64,000 nt of DNA from Phocaeicola_A sp963652075. GTDB lineage: Bacteria > Bacteroidota > Bacteroidia > Bacteroidales > Bacteroidaceae. Below the pieces are notes generated by a model, which worked only from the letters and a program-made list of their open reading frames with translations, was not told the origin of the DNA and searched no databases. Location: positions 4,693 through 68,692 of the forward strand of contig CAVJRQ010000065.1 of assembly GCA_963652075.1 (NCBI GenBank), written 5' to 3'. Shown here in pieces: positions 16,843 to 25,877 of this stretch; within the stretch, counting starts at the first letter, position 1, and the number at the start of each line of letters is the position of its first letter. A program made the translations under genes and the position numbers.

Positions 16843-17916
16843 ATGTTACAGAAAAATGTCCAATTAGAGGGTAAGACCATCTTGGTGACTGGTGCTGCTG
16901 GCTTCATCGGAAGCAATCTGTCGCGCAGGCTCCTGAGCGAGGTGAAAGATGTAAAGGTGATAGGCATCGACAGTATGAACGACTATTATGATGTGCGCAT
17001 CAAGGAAGAACGGCTCAAACAGTTGGAGGCCTATGGTAATTTTGTCTTTGTTAAGGGAAACATCGCCGACAAGGCTACCATCGACAAACTGTTCGCTGAC
17101 TTCAAGCCGCAGGTGGTCGTCAATCTGGCTGCACAGGCTGGCGTGCGCTATAGCATCACCAATCCGGAGGCTTACATCGAGAGTAATCTCGTGGGGTTCT
17201 TCAACATCCTCGAAGCGTGTCGCCACAGCTACGACGGCGGTTGCACGGGTGTCGAGCACTTGGCCTATGCCAGCTCCAGCAGCGTGTATGGCTCCAACAA
17301 GAAGATTCCCTACGACACGGAGGACAAGGTGGACAATCCCGTGAGCCTTTACGCCGCCACAAAGAAGAGCAACGAGCTGATGGCGCACGCCTACGCCAAA
17401 TTGTACAACATTCCCAGCACAGGACTTCGCTTCTTCACCGTCTACGGACCTGCCGGCCGTCCCGACATGGCTTATTTCGGATTTACCGACAAACTGGTGG
17501 CAGGCAAGACTATTCAAATATTCAACTATGGTAACTGCAAGCGCGACTTCACGTTCGTGGACGACATCGTGGAGGGCGTTATCCGTGTGATGCAACACGC
17601 ACCGGAGAAGCAAGTGGGCGAGGACGGGCTGCCCGTGCCTCCTTACAAGGTCTACAACATCGGCAACAATCAGCCGGAGAACCTGCTCGATTTTGTCCGC
17701 ATTCTGAAGGAAGAGTTGATTCGCGCCGAGGTGTTGCCTGCCGATTATGATTTCGAGGCACATACCCAACTGGTGCCTATGCAGCCAGGCGACGTGCCCA
17801 TTACCTATGCGGACACCACCCCGTTGGAAAAGGACTTCGGTTATAAGCCCTCTACGCCGCTCCGCGATGGTTTGCGGGCTTTTGCCGAATGGTATAAAAC
17901 ATATTATCAATGCTGA
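16843..17916 (+). CDS. UDP-glucuronate 4-epimerase (NAD-dependent epimerase)
   Basis: 357 residues, extended short-chain dehydrogenase. It has the NAD motif VTGAAGFIGSN, the catalytic Ser/Tyr/Lys set (SSSSVYG, then Y170-AAT-K174), and the stretch RFFTVYGPAGRPDMAYFGFTDKL that is characteristic of enzymes converting UDP-glucuronate to UDP-galacturonate. A UDP-GalE would normally show a different substrate loop. It is followed 9 nt later by the GHMP kinase gene, so they form an operon. Together with pectin-degrading genes downstream this suggests handling of galacturonate as a nucleotide sugar, either for salvage into polysaccharide or for capsule synthesis. Cytosolic. Confidence 0.85.
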   Translation: MLQKNVQLEGKTILVTGAAGFIGSNLSRRLLSEVKDVKVIGIDSMNDYYDVRIKEERLKQLEAYGNFVFVKGNIADKATIDKLFADFKPQVVVNLAAQAGVRYSITNPEAYIESNLVGFFNILEACRHSYDGGCTGVEHLAYASSSSVYGSNKKIPYDTEDKVDNPVSLYAATKKSNELMAHAYAKLYNIPSTGLRFFTVYGPAGRPDMAYFGFTDKLVAGKTIQIFNYGNCKRDFTFVDDIVEGVIRVMQHAPEKQVGEDGLPVPPYKVYNIGNNQPENLLDFVRILKEELIRAEVLPADYDFEAHTQLVPMQPGDVPITYADTTPLEKDFGYKPSTPLRDGLRAFAEWYKTYYQC

Positions 17917-17925
17917 CCAGCTGCC

Positions 17926-19071
17926 ATGGAACAGGACTTTGAATATCACATCTTCGCCCCTTACCGGGTCTGCCCGATAGGAGCGCATGTCGACCACCAA
18001 CACGGATTGGTTACGGGTTTCTCCATTAATAAAGGTGTGGACTTGTGGTTCACGCCCAACAAGGACGGACGCGTACACTTGGAGTCGCGCACTTTTGAGG
18101 GTATCGTCGAGTTCGATATCTCGCAGCAGACACAGGTGCGGGCGAAAAACTGGGGCGACTATGCCCGTGGTGCCAAGTATGCGTTGAAGAAGCGTTTCGT
18201 ACTGAAATACGGTATTGACGGAGTCATTCAGGGGTCGCTACCTGTGGGTGGTCTCTCATCGAGTGCCGCGGTGTTGGTGGCCTACGTCATGGCTTTCGCC
18301 AAGGCGAACAATATCGAGCTTGCCCCTTTTGAGGTGGTGAAGATTGCTTCGGAAGCGGAACGTGAATACATCGGACTGAACAACGGACTGCTGGATCAGT
18401 CCTGCATCGTATTGGGTAGGGAGGATGGTCTGCTGTTCCTCGATTGTGACAGCGACGAATACCGCGTCATCAAGCGTAACCCCGACATGCCTGACTTTGA
18501 GATTGGCATCTTCTTTTCCGGTTTGACGCGCAGTCTGGTCAACAGCGACTACAACCTGCGTGTGTACGAGTGTAAGACGGCGGCGTGGAATGTGTTGGCA
18601 TACACCAACCAACCGCTCAAGACTTTTGACAAGACTTTCTTGCGCGACATTCCCAAGGCGACGTTCGACAAGTGCAGCATCGCCATGCCGCAACGTTTTG
18701 CGCGGCGTGCGGAACACTTCTATTCCGAATACAGGCGCGTGCGTCAGGGCGTGACGGCTTGGGAAACGGGCAACCTCAAGCTCTTTGGCAAGCTCAGTTT
18801 CGACAGTTGCGAGAGCAGTATCCACAACTACGAGTGTGGGTCGGCGGAACTCATTGCCATCTACGACATCATGCGGTCGTTGCCGGGCATCTACGGCGGA
18901 CGATTCTCCGGAGCAGGCTTCAAGGGGGCATGCGTCGCCTTGGTTGACCCCAACGAGAAAGAGAATATCGAGCGCGAGATAACTCGTCGCTACTTGGAGA
19001 AGTTCCCCGAGTATGAAACCACCTTCAAGGTCTACTTCGTGAAGCCAGACAACGGGGCGCGTTTCGTGTGA
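17926..19071 (+). CDS. GHMP kinase, galacturonokinase-like (galactokinase superfamily)
   Basis: 381 residues. GHMP kinase hallmarks are present: N-terminal sugar-binding motif RVCPIGAHVDHQHG, ATP loop PVGGLSSSAAVLVAY, and the C-terminal GGRFSGAGFKGACVAL. Galactokinases have RVNLIGEHTDYNGG at the first motif; here Glu is Ala and Thr-Asp-Tyr is Val-Asp-His. From memory, plant galacturonokinase has almost the same motif (RICPLGAHIDHQGG), plus matching stretches such as NGxLDQS, YNLRVxEC, RAEHxxSE and SxxNYECG. I therefore favour phosphorylation of galacturonate at C1, which would feed UDP-GalA and, through the adjoining epimerase, UDP-GlcA. Substrate is inferred. Confidence 0.78.
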   Translation: MEQDFEYHIFAPYRVCPIGAHVDHQHGLVTGFSINKGVDLWFTPNKDGRVHLESRTFEGIVEFDISQQTQVRAKNWGDYARGAKYALKKRFVLKYGIDGVIQGSLPVGGLSSSAAVLVAYVMAFAKANNIELAPFEVVKIASEAEREYIGLNNGLLDQSCIVLGREDGLLFLDCDSDEYRVIKRNPDMPDFEIGIFFSGLTRSLVNSDYNLRVYECKTAAWNVLAYTNQPLKTFDKTFLRDIPKATFDKCSIAMPQRFARRAEHFYSEYRRVRQGVTAWETGNLKLFGKLSFDSCESSIHNYECGSAELIAIYDIMRSLPGIYGGRFSGAGFKGACVALVDPNEKENIEREITRRYLEKFPEYETTFKVYFVKPDNGARFV

Positions 19072-19084
19072 TAACGGAATACTT

Positions 19085-19138
19085 ACAAAACGAGTGAAGC
19101 CTCATCGGTATGTTTCGATGAGGCTTCACTCGTTTTGT
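19085..19138. terminator. Bidirectional terminator
   Basis: A perfect 23-bp inverted repeat (19085-19107 / 19116-19138) with 8-nt loop, flanked by A and T runs, between the kinase gene and the converging beta-helix gene. Confidence 0.85.
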
Positions 19139-19175
19139 GCGCTGAGGCTGCCTTTTCGGTTACTTCAGCTATGTT

Positions 19176-21107
19176 TTACAATATCCACTTCTCTTTCGGG
19201 AAGAGCGGGAAGACGTGGATGTCTTTGGGCGCTTCGGCAGGAATGATGTCCTTGTACTCCTCTTCAATGCCCGCTCCGTTCATGAGGCTTTTGGCTTCGT
19301 CGTTGAAGTCGCAGTTGCGGAATATCTGGGTATCCAGCACCTGTGTGCCATTGCCGTTGTTCACCAGATAGTTGTCCTTTACGAAGTTGCGGCGTGCGGT
19401 AATGTCGTAGTTGCGGTCCGATGCCAGATGATACCAAAGTTGGAACAGGCTGTTGATGACGTTCTCCTCAATCAACCAACCGGACGATCCGTCGTCTGGA
19501 TAGATGCATCGTACACCTTTGAAGATGTAGTTGCGCTTGATGACTGACCCCGGTTGTTTGCCAAGCAGGTAGATGGCTCCACCGTCGTTCAGCGTCAGGT
19601 GGGTCTGCCCGATCTTGTTGTAGTTGATGGAGTTGTTCTTCGCTACGGTCGATTCGGGAATCCCTGCGTTTCCCCACCACCAGCCCAAGGCAATGGCACC
19701 GTAAGGCGTGCGCTCGATGTCGTTGTGGTCATAGTGTACGTCCTCAACGAAGAAGCCGAGCATGGCTTCCACCTGACGGAAGTCCAGGCTGACGTTGCGC
19801 ACGTAGTTGTTGGTGATATGGATGTTTTTGCAGACACCTTCCACCGAAGCGGGGTATTTGCCTTCTCCGTCGCCAATCTCATAATGCTGCGGGTGGCCTA
19901 CGCTCACCGCGTTTCCAAGCATGTCGTTGAAGAAATTGCCGATGACATCCGTTGCCGTCACGTCGTTCACCAGGTTCACCGTGACGGGTGAGCCGATGTG
20001 TACGAACTTGTTGCGAACAAAACGAATGCCGGTGGCGTTCTCCACCTGCACGCAACCTTCTGGCACGTCACAACTGTTGTATTTGGTCGGATGCCAGTTG
20101 CCGTCGGGGATGTATTTCACCGCCAGTCCCAGGCTCTGTATGCCGCCGAAACCGCGTGACCCTTCAACCTCCATCAGGTTCCATGTGTCATTGGCGAAGG
20201 TAATTCCCTCGAACGAGATGTTGGCTACCCGTGAGGCGAGCGACGAACCTTTGACGCGGAGCAGTCCTTCGCTTACGGGGGCGATGACTTCCGCCTTGTC
20301 CATGTCCTCACCGTTGCTCATGTAGTAGAGCATCTGTGCCTTGCGGTCAAAGTAGAACTCTCCGGGTTCGTCGAGCAACTCCATGGCGTTGCGGAAATAA
20401 AACTCCTTGAAGTAGTTGATTTTTCCTGCCCATGCCAATGAGTTGAGAATGGCTCCGTAAGGCTGTTGGAAACGTACCACGATGGTGTCGCCCCATTTCT
20501 CTATGTCGCGCAGACAGAGAATCTTTTCTGTCCATACCTTGTTCTGCACCAGCTCCACGTCTTCGGGATTGTGGAAGGTCGTCACCTCTTTGTCCGCCAA
20601 GAACTTGATGCCGTCCACACCCTTGCCGCTGCCGAAAGCCCACGGCTCAGTACCATTGACGGTAATCTCGCCTACTTGGCCGTAGCCGTTCACTTTCGTC
20701 TTGGCACCTGCCATACGGCAACGTTCGCCGTTCACGAGGAGTGTACGCAGTTTTTTGTCGCTCTTGAAAGGTGCTTTGTATAGGTTGCCAGACACACGCT
20801 GCCATCCGGTGACCCTCACGCCTCCGCTAATGACGGGGGTCTCACCCTTTGCCGCCTTGAAGGTGACGCGGAATCCGTTTCGTCCACTGAACGCTTCGTC
20901 TATAACCAGTGGTTGTTGCAAGCTGTAGGTTCCTTCGTGCAGGTTGACCAGGATGTCTTCTTTCTGTTTCTTCACGGCTTTCTTTACCGCCGCAAGTGCT
21001 TGGTTGAAAGTGGCTGGTGTGGCTTCGATGACCTTCTCGGCGGATACGTTTGCCGGAATCATCACCCCCAAACTGAGTAGTGTTAATAATACGGTTCTTC
21101 TTTTCAT
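19176..21107 (-). CDS. Secreted right-handed beta-helix carbohydrate-active protein (GH141-like?)
   Basis: 643 residues with a signal peptide (MKRRTVLLTLLSLGVMIPAN, cut near VSA). Residues about 30-100 (EATPATFNQALAAVKKAV...LVNLHEGTYSLQQPLVID) are the entry strands of a parallel beta-helix. A jelly-roll-like insert follows (ISGGVRVTGWQRVSGNLYKAPF, LLVNGERCRMAG), then many Asn/Val-rich helix turns (ITNNYVRNVSLD, ERTPYGAIALGW, NDGGAIYLLG). This layout resembles family GH141 (fucosidase/xylanase type), but I cannot exclude a lyase. It is divergent from the GH29 fucosidase by 202 bp, in which I saw no strong promoter. A role on pectin side chains is likely. Confidence 0.65.
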   Translation of the reverse strand: MKRRTVLLTLLSLGVMIPANVSAEKVIEATPATFNQALAAVKKAVKKQKEDILVNLHEGTYSLQQPLVIDEAFSGRNGFRVTFKAAKGETPVISGGVRVTGWQRVSGNLYKAPFKSDKKLRTLLVNGERCRMAGAKTKVNGYGQVGEITVNGTEPWAFGSGKGVDGIKFLADKEVTTFHNPEDVELVQNKVWTEKILCLRDIEKWGDTIVVRFQQPYGAILNSLAWAGKINYFKEFYFRNAMELLDEPGEFYFDRKAQMLYYMSNGEDMDKAEVIAPVSEGLLRVKGSSLASRVANISFEGITFANDTWNLMEVEGSRGFGGIQSLGLAVKYIPDGNWHPTKYNSCDVPEGCVQVENATGIRFVRNKFVHIGSPVTVNLVNDVTATDVIGNFFNDMLGNAVSVGHPQHYEIGDGEGKYPASVEGVCKNIHITNNYVRNVSLDFRQVEAMLGFFVEDVHYDHNDIERTPYGAIALGWWWGNAGIPESTVAKNNSINYNKIGQTHLTLNDGGAIYLLGKQPGSVIKRNYIFKGVRCIYPDDGSSGWLIEENVINSLFQLWYHLASDRNYDITARRNFVKDNYLVNNGNGTQVLDTQIFRNCDFNDEAKSLMNGAGIEEEYKDIIPAEAPKDIHVFPLFPKEKWIL

Positions 21108-21309
21108 AATATTATATTTAAATGTATTGTCTAATTATGTATACGAAAACTTGGCGGTTTCCACTTACCGGATAAGGAAGTTTTTTCGGAAGGTATCCCG
21201 TGTGTAACGACTCGACGTGCGGTAAACCGGGTTACGGGTTTTTCCATGTTGGTTCGTAATAATAGATGAAAGAATCATTTTGTGAAATAAAAGTATCATT
21301 AAGAAGTCT

Positions 21310-22743
21310 ATGAAAACATTGAAAACTTTTGGACTGTTCCTTTCCATGCTTGCCGTGCAGGGCACGTTGCAGGCGCAGGATGCGGTCTCCTTTACTCCCG
21401 ATTGGCAGTCACTCTCGCGTCATCAGGCTGTGCCCGAGTGGATGCGCGACGCCAAGTTTGGTATCTATTGTCACTGGGGGGTCTACTCCGTACCCGCCTA
21501 CGGCAACGAGCAGTACTATTATTACATGCACCGTGACTCCACGTCGGCGGATTTCCTCATGGGCGGGCACAAACGGCACGAGGCCATCTACGGGCCGCTT
21601 ACCAAGTTTGGCTACCACGACTTCATCCCCATGTTCAAGGGCGAGAAGTTCAATGCCGACGAGTGGGCGCAACTCTTTCAGGAGAGCGGCGCACGGTTCG
21701 CCGGAACCGTAGCCGAGCATCACGACGGGTTTGCCATGTGGGACAGTAAGTACACACCGTTCAACGCCAAGAAGATGGGACCGAAGAAGGACATCATCGG
21801 ATTGTTGGGCAAGGCCATTAAAGCGCGCGGCATGAAATTCTTCACGTCGCTGCACCACGAAATCAACTACACCTACGTGAAGGTGAAACCGGAGTGGGCG
21901 GCCAACAATCCCAAGTACGCCAAACTCTACGGATGTCTCATGCCGCACGATGAATGGCTGCGGATGTGGCTCGACAAGAGCAATGAGGTCGTGGACAAAT
22001 ACAGCCCCGACATTGTCTACTTCGACGCTTGGATGGATCAGATTCCGGAACAGTACAAACTCGATTTCCTGGCCCATTACTTCAACCATGCCCAGAAAGA
22101 GGGAAAGGAGGTCATCTTTACCTATAAATACAAGGAGTTCCCGCGCAGCATCGGCATGCTCGACCATGAGCGCAGCAACCCCGAAGAAATTGATTCTATC
22201 CCCTGGCTGTGCGACTACACCATCAGCACCGGCTACCACCAGTCATGGGGCTATGTGAAAGGCATGGAACTCTCCTCACACAAGGACATCATCCACAAGC
22301 TGATACAGGTGGTGAGCAACAACGGGCAACTGCTGCTCAATCTGTCGCCTATGGCGGACGGTTCCTTCCCGCAAGACCAGAAGGACGTGGTCGCTAACGT
22401 AGGCGTGTGGCTTTGGTCATACGGTGAATCCATTTACGGAACCCGTCCCTACGTGGTTTCCGGCGAAACGACTACCGACGGTTGTCGCGTGCACTATACG
22501 ACCAAAGGCAAAACACTCTATGCCATCTTCCTCGATTGGCCGGAAACGGGCAAGCCGTTGTTGCTCACCAAACTTACTCCGGCGGACATGAAGGGGACGG
22601 TGAAGAAAGCTACCCTGTTGAGCGTGAAGAAAAACTATGACTGCAAGGCCGTCTGCACGGATGGCGGACTGATACTCACCATACCCAAAGGGGCACGACT
22701 TCCATCGGACGTGGCGCAGGTGGTGCGCTTCGATTTGGAGTGA
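21310..22743 (+). CDS. GH29 alpha-L-fucosidase, exported
   Basis: 477 residues with an N-terminal signal peptide (cut near LQAQ-DA). Retaining fucosidase fold: WMRDAKFGIYCHWGVYSVPAYGNEQYY, the conserved His-His pair in VAEHHDGFAMWDS, and the nucleophile Asp239 in PDIVYFDAW. Removes terminal L-fucose, which in pectin occurs on rhamnogalacturonan side chains and xyloglucan. It precedes the GH28 gene by 39 nt on the same strand, so they probably form one transcript. The small C-terminal beta domain (TTKGKTLYAIFLDWP) is normal for the family. Exact linkage preference is unknown. Confidence 0.9.
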   Translation: MKTLKTFGLFLSMLAVQGTLQAQDAVSFTPDWQSLSRHQAVPEWMRDAKFGIYCHWGVYSVPAYGNEQYYYYMHRDSTSADFLMGGHKRHEAIYGPLTKFGYHDFIPMFKGEKFNADEWAQLFQESGARFAGTVAEHHDGFAMWDSKYTPFNAKKMGPKKDIIGLLGKAIKARGMKFFTSLHHEINYTYVKVKPEWAANNPKYAKLYGCLMPHDEWLRMWLDKSNEVVDKYSPDIVYFDAWMDQIPEQYKLDFLAHYFNHAQKEGKEVIFTYKYKEFPRSIGMLDHERSNPEEIDSIPWLCDYTISTGYHQSWGYVKGMELSSHKDIIHKLIQVVSNNGQLLLNLSPMADGSFPQDQKDVVANVGVWLWSYGESIYGTRPYVVSGETTTDGCRVHYTTKGKTLYAIFLDWPETGKPLLLTKLTPADMKGTVKKATLLSVKKNYDCKAVCTDGGLILTIPKGARLPSDVAQVVRFDLE

Positions 22744-22782
22744 CCTGCCTCCCGGATACGAAACCTTTAATACGAACATATC

Positions 22783-24345
22783 ATGATGCAAACAAGAAAA
22801 AAACTGATGATGGCGGCTCTGTTGGTAGCCGGTGGTGTCTGTGCGCTGCATGCCCAGACTTCGGCGGCGATTCCCACGGCCGACCAAGTGGGTGCGGCGG
22901 TGATGCCCGAAGAGATAGCGCCCATACACGCTCCTTTTGACATGCCGCAGTTGAGCAAACCTGTCTTCCCCGACTATCAACTGCTTATTACCCAAAAGGG
23001 GGCTAAACGGAAAAAGATGGCAACCGCGGCCATACAGGCTGCCATCGATGAGGTGAATCAGAAAGGTGGCGGAACGGTCATCATCCCGAAAGGGGAGTGG
23101 CTCACCGGACGTATCATCCTCAAGAGTAACGTCAACCTGCGGGTGGACGAGGGTGCCGTGGTTCATTTCAGTGGTGAGATAAAGGACTATCTGCCTGTGG
23201 TGTTCACCCGCAGTGCCGGCGTGGAAGGTATGTCGATGGGAGCTTGCATCTACGCCAACGGGGCGGAGAATATCGCCGTCACGGGCAAGGGTCGTCTCGT
23301 CGGTCCCGGTCGCGACTGCGAACTGTGGAAACGCAACGTAGGTTATGGCAGCTTCGACAAGTACATCGCCTATGACAAACCGGCTACGGAACGAATCTAC
23401 GACGGCCGTGACAGTACCGCCGTCTTCCTCCCGACATTCATCGGCCCCGTCAACTGCCGGAATGTGTTGATAGAGGGTGTGTCGCTGGAAGCTTGTGTCT
23501 TTTGGAATATCGTACCCACGTACTGCGAGGATGTGATTATCCGTGGCATCACGGTCAACTCCGTAGGTCTGCCCATGGGCGACGGCATGGATATCGAGTC
23601 CAGCCGCAACGTGCTGATAGAGTATTGCACGCTGGCCACGGGTGACGACAACTTTACCATCAAAGCCGGACGGGGTATCGACGGCATGCGGGTGAACAAG
23701 CCCACGGAAAACCTGGTACTGCGCTACAACCTGACTACCATCGGTCATGGCGGTGTTACCTGCGGCAGCGAGACGGCGGGCATGATTCGCGATGTCTATG
23801 TGCACGACTGCGTGTTCGACGGCACTAATGTGGGCATCCGTTTCAAGACGCGTCGTCCGCGTGGTGGTGGAGGCGAGAACCTCTACTACGAACGCATCCG
23901 TATGCGCACCGCTTCGTCGGCCATCCATTTTGACATGCTCGGTTCAAGCATGTATGTGGGCTCTCAAGCCGCCCGCTCTTGGATGAAACCCGATGAGTTC
24001 ACTCCGGTCTACCGCAATGTGCATATCCGTGACATCATCGTGGAGGATGCCTCCTATTTCCTCAAGGTGACCGGTATCCCCGAGTCGCCGGCTCGAAACG
24101 TGACCATCGAAAACGTGGAGGCCAAGAGCAAGAAGCTGATTCAGGCGTATGACGTGGATGGCTTGACGCTGCGTAACGTTGTCGTGGAGTCGCCGGACAA
24201 CACCGTGGACATCTCCGACGGACGTAACCTGCGTTTCGACCACGTGAACTTTAAGGTAGGCGGCAAGGTCTACAAGAAGGTGGACGGCAAGTTGTCGGAG
24301 AACATTTACTTCAACGACTGTACGCCAACCCCCGAAACGAAATAA
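22783..24345 (+). CDS. GH28 polygalacturonase, exported
   Basis: 520 residues with signal peptide (MLHAQTSAAIP region after residue 20). Parallel beta-helix of the GH28 type, with an N-terminal FN3-poor lead and the entry motif AIQAAIDEVNQKGGGTVIIPKGEWLTG. Catalytic motifs: GDGMDIES (D267/D270), TGDDN (D288-D289), the proton-relay GHGGV (His322), and substrate-binding RFK (R353, K355; most homologues read RIK). Hydrolyses alpha-1,4-galacturonan by inversion, endo or exo not distinguishable. It follows the GH29 gene and ends before a strong hairpin. Confidence 0.9.
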   Translation: MMQTRKKLMMAALLVAGGVCALHAQTSAAIPTADQVGAAVMPEEIAPIHAPFDMPQLSKPVFPDYQLLITQKGAKRKKMATAAIQAAIDEVNQKGGGTVIIPKGEWLTGRIILKSNVNLRVDEGAVVHFSGEIKDYLPVVFTRSAGVEGMSMGACIYANGAENIAVTGKGRLVGPGRDCELWKRNVGYGSFDKYIAYDKPATERIYDGRDSTAVFLPTFIGPVNCRNVLIEGVSLEACVFWNIVPTYCEDVIIRGITVNSVGLPMGDGMDIESSRNVLIEYCTLATGDDNFTIKAGRGIDGMRVNKPTENLVLRYNLTTIGHGGVTCGSETAGMIRDVYVHDCVFDGTNVGIRFKTRRPRGGGGENLYYERIRMRTASSAIHFDMLGSSMYVGSQAARSWMKPDEFTPVYRNVHIRDIIVEDASYFLKVTGIPESPARNVTIENVEAKSKKLIQAYDVDGLTLRNVVVESPDNTVDISDGRNLRFDHVNFKVGGKVYKKVDGKLSENIYFNDCTPTPETK

Positions 24346-24375
24346 CTGTCAACCTGAAAGGTACAGGATAACAGA

Positions 24376-24413
24376 GAAGCCGTCCGGGTCTTGCGTATAG
24401 ACCGGACGGCTTC
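24376..24413 (+). terminator. Terminator after the GH29-GH28 unit
   Basis: Inverted repeat GAAGCCGTCCGG / CCGGACGGCTTC, extended by GTCT/AGAC with one bulged G, then a T-rich stretch. Confidence 0.8.
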
Positions 24414-24470
24414 GTACTTTTTAGGGGGAAATAAAACGCCCGTTCGCATGGTCATCTGCCGCAAATGTCG

Positions 24471-24478
24471 TAATTTTG
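24471..24478 (+). promoter_or_regulatory. -7 box for the phospholipase D-like gene
   Basis: TAATTTTG matches TAnnTTTG; the -33 box is unclear. It lies 29 nt before the chosen ATG at 24508. Confidence 0.45.
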
Positions 24479-24507
24479 TCCCGTTTTTTCAGCTGTAATT
24501 GGACAAC

Positions 24508-25854
24508 ATGAACCAAAGATATATAATAGTCATTCTTCTGTTTCTTGCCGTAGGCGTACGGGCTCAGGAGTTGCGTGGCGACTCGCTTATGAAGGAGTGG
24601 CTCATCGACAACAATGTCCCGGTGGTAGCCGGCAACGAGGTGAAGATATTGAAGAGTGGCAAGGCGAAGTTTTCCGATCTGTTCGATGCCGTTCGGCAGG
24701 CAAAGCACCATATTCACTTGGAATATTTCAACTTTCGCAACGACTCCATAGCCGGCGCGTTGTTTGAACTCCTCTACCAGAAGGCTGCTGAGGGCGTGAA
24801 GGTGCGTGCGCTGTTCGATGCCTTTGGCAACATGTCCAATAACCGGCCGCTGAAGAACAGTGCGCTGAAGAAGATTCGTTCCAAAGGCGTGGAGATTTAC
24901 AAGTACGACCCCATCAGGTTTCCTTTTGTGAATCACGTTTTCAAGCGCGACCACCGAAAAATCGTTGTCATAGACGGCCGTGTAGCCTATACGGGCGGCA
25001 TGAACGTGGCGGACTATTACCTGAACGGAACTCCGCAAGTGGGTAGCTGGCGCGACATGCACATGCGCATCGAAGGTCCGGCGGTGAACCAACTGCAGAC
25101 TATCTTCCTGAAGATTTGGAACAAGGTCTCTAAACAGCGTGTTGATGGTGCCGAGTACTTTTGGCCCGGCTTGGATGCCAAGACCTCAATCGGGGATGAA
25201 ACGGGACTTCAAGCGTTGAACCAGTCCGCGGACTCTTTCGCTTTGCTCCGTGCCGTGCAGCATGAACTTGACTCCTGCCATCCCGGCATCGGTCCGCTGC
25301 ATACGGATGTCGAACTGGCCATCGTCGACCGTGAGCCTGGCGTGACTCCCAAGCTGATTCGTCAGGCGTACAGCACTTCCATCAATGTAGCCAAGGAGAA
25401 GATACAACTCATCAATCCCTATTTCGTGCCTACGCACTCCATCAAGAAATCGCTGAAGAGAGCCTTGAAGAGGGGAGTGGATGTGGAGATAATGGTTTCT
25501 TCGCACTCCGATATCCCGTTCACGCCGGATGCCACGCTTTACTCAGTCTATCAACTGATGAAGAGAGGGGCCAAGGTCTATCTCTACGACGAGGGCTTCC
25601 ACCACAGCAAGATTATGATGGTCGACTCCGCGTTCTGCACGTTGGGCTCCGCCAACCTCAACAGCCGCAGTTTGCGCTACGACTACGAGGTCAACGCCTT
25701 CATCTTTGACAGAGACGTTACCGAAGAACTGATGGAGATGTTCGAGAAGGATAAGGGCGAGTCTACCGAACTCACCCGTGAACTTTGGCGCGAGCGCACC
25801 CTGTGGAAACGTTTTGTCGGTTGGTTCGCACACCTGTTTACCCCAGTGCTGTAA
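24508..25854 (+). CDS. cls: Phospholipase D-like protein / cardiolipin synthase
   Basis: 448 residues from the ATG at 24508; an in-frame TTG at 24499 is less likely. One N-terminal hydrophobic segment (YIIVILLFLAVGVRAQ) reads like a signal peptide or single anchor. Two HKD motifs are complete: HRKIVVID with His149, and HSKIMMVD with His366, each followed by the usual Gly/Asn-rich motif (YTGGMNVADYY; LGSANLNSRS). Two HKD copies in one chain are the layout of bacterial cardiolipin synthases, which join phosphatidylglycerol molecules. Other PLD-fold activities cannot be excluded. A single gene with its own promoter, between a terminator and the converging protease gene. Confidence 0.85.
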   Translation: MNQRYIIVILLFLAVGVRAQELRGDSLMKEWLIDNNVPVVAGNEVKILKSGKAKFSDLFDAVRQAKHHIHLEYFNFRNDSIAGALFELLYQKAAEGVKVRALFDAFGNMSNNRPLKNSALKKIRSKGVEIYKYDPIRFPFVNHVFKRDHRKIVVIDGRVAYTGGMNVADYYLNGTPQVGSWRDMHMRIEGPAVNQLQTIFLKIWNKVSKQRVDGAEYFWPGLDAKTSIGDETGLQALNQSADSFALLRAVQHELDSCHPGIGPLHTDVELAIVDREPGVTPKLIRQAYSTSINVAKEKIQLINPYFVPTHSIKKSLKRALKRGVDVEIMVSSHSDIPFTPDATLYSVYQLMKRGAKVYLYDEGFHHSKIMMVDSAFCTLGSANLNSRSLRYDYEVNAFIFDRDVTEELMEMFEKDKGESTELTRELWRERTLWKRFVGWFAHLFTPVL

Positions 25855-25877
25855 AGATTCCGTGGCGCGAGTGCCGT

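Noticed and set aside
22417..23928. 503-codon frame on the minus strand
   Set aside because: Antisense shadow of the GH29/GH28 genes, typical of GC-rich third positions.
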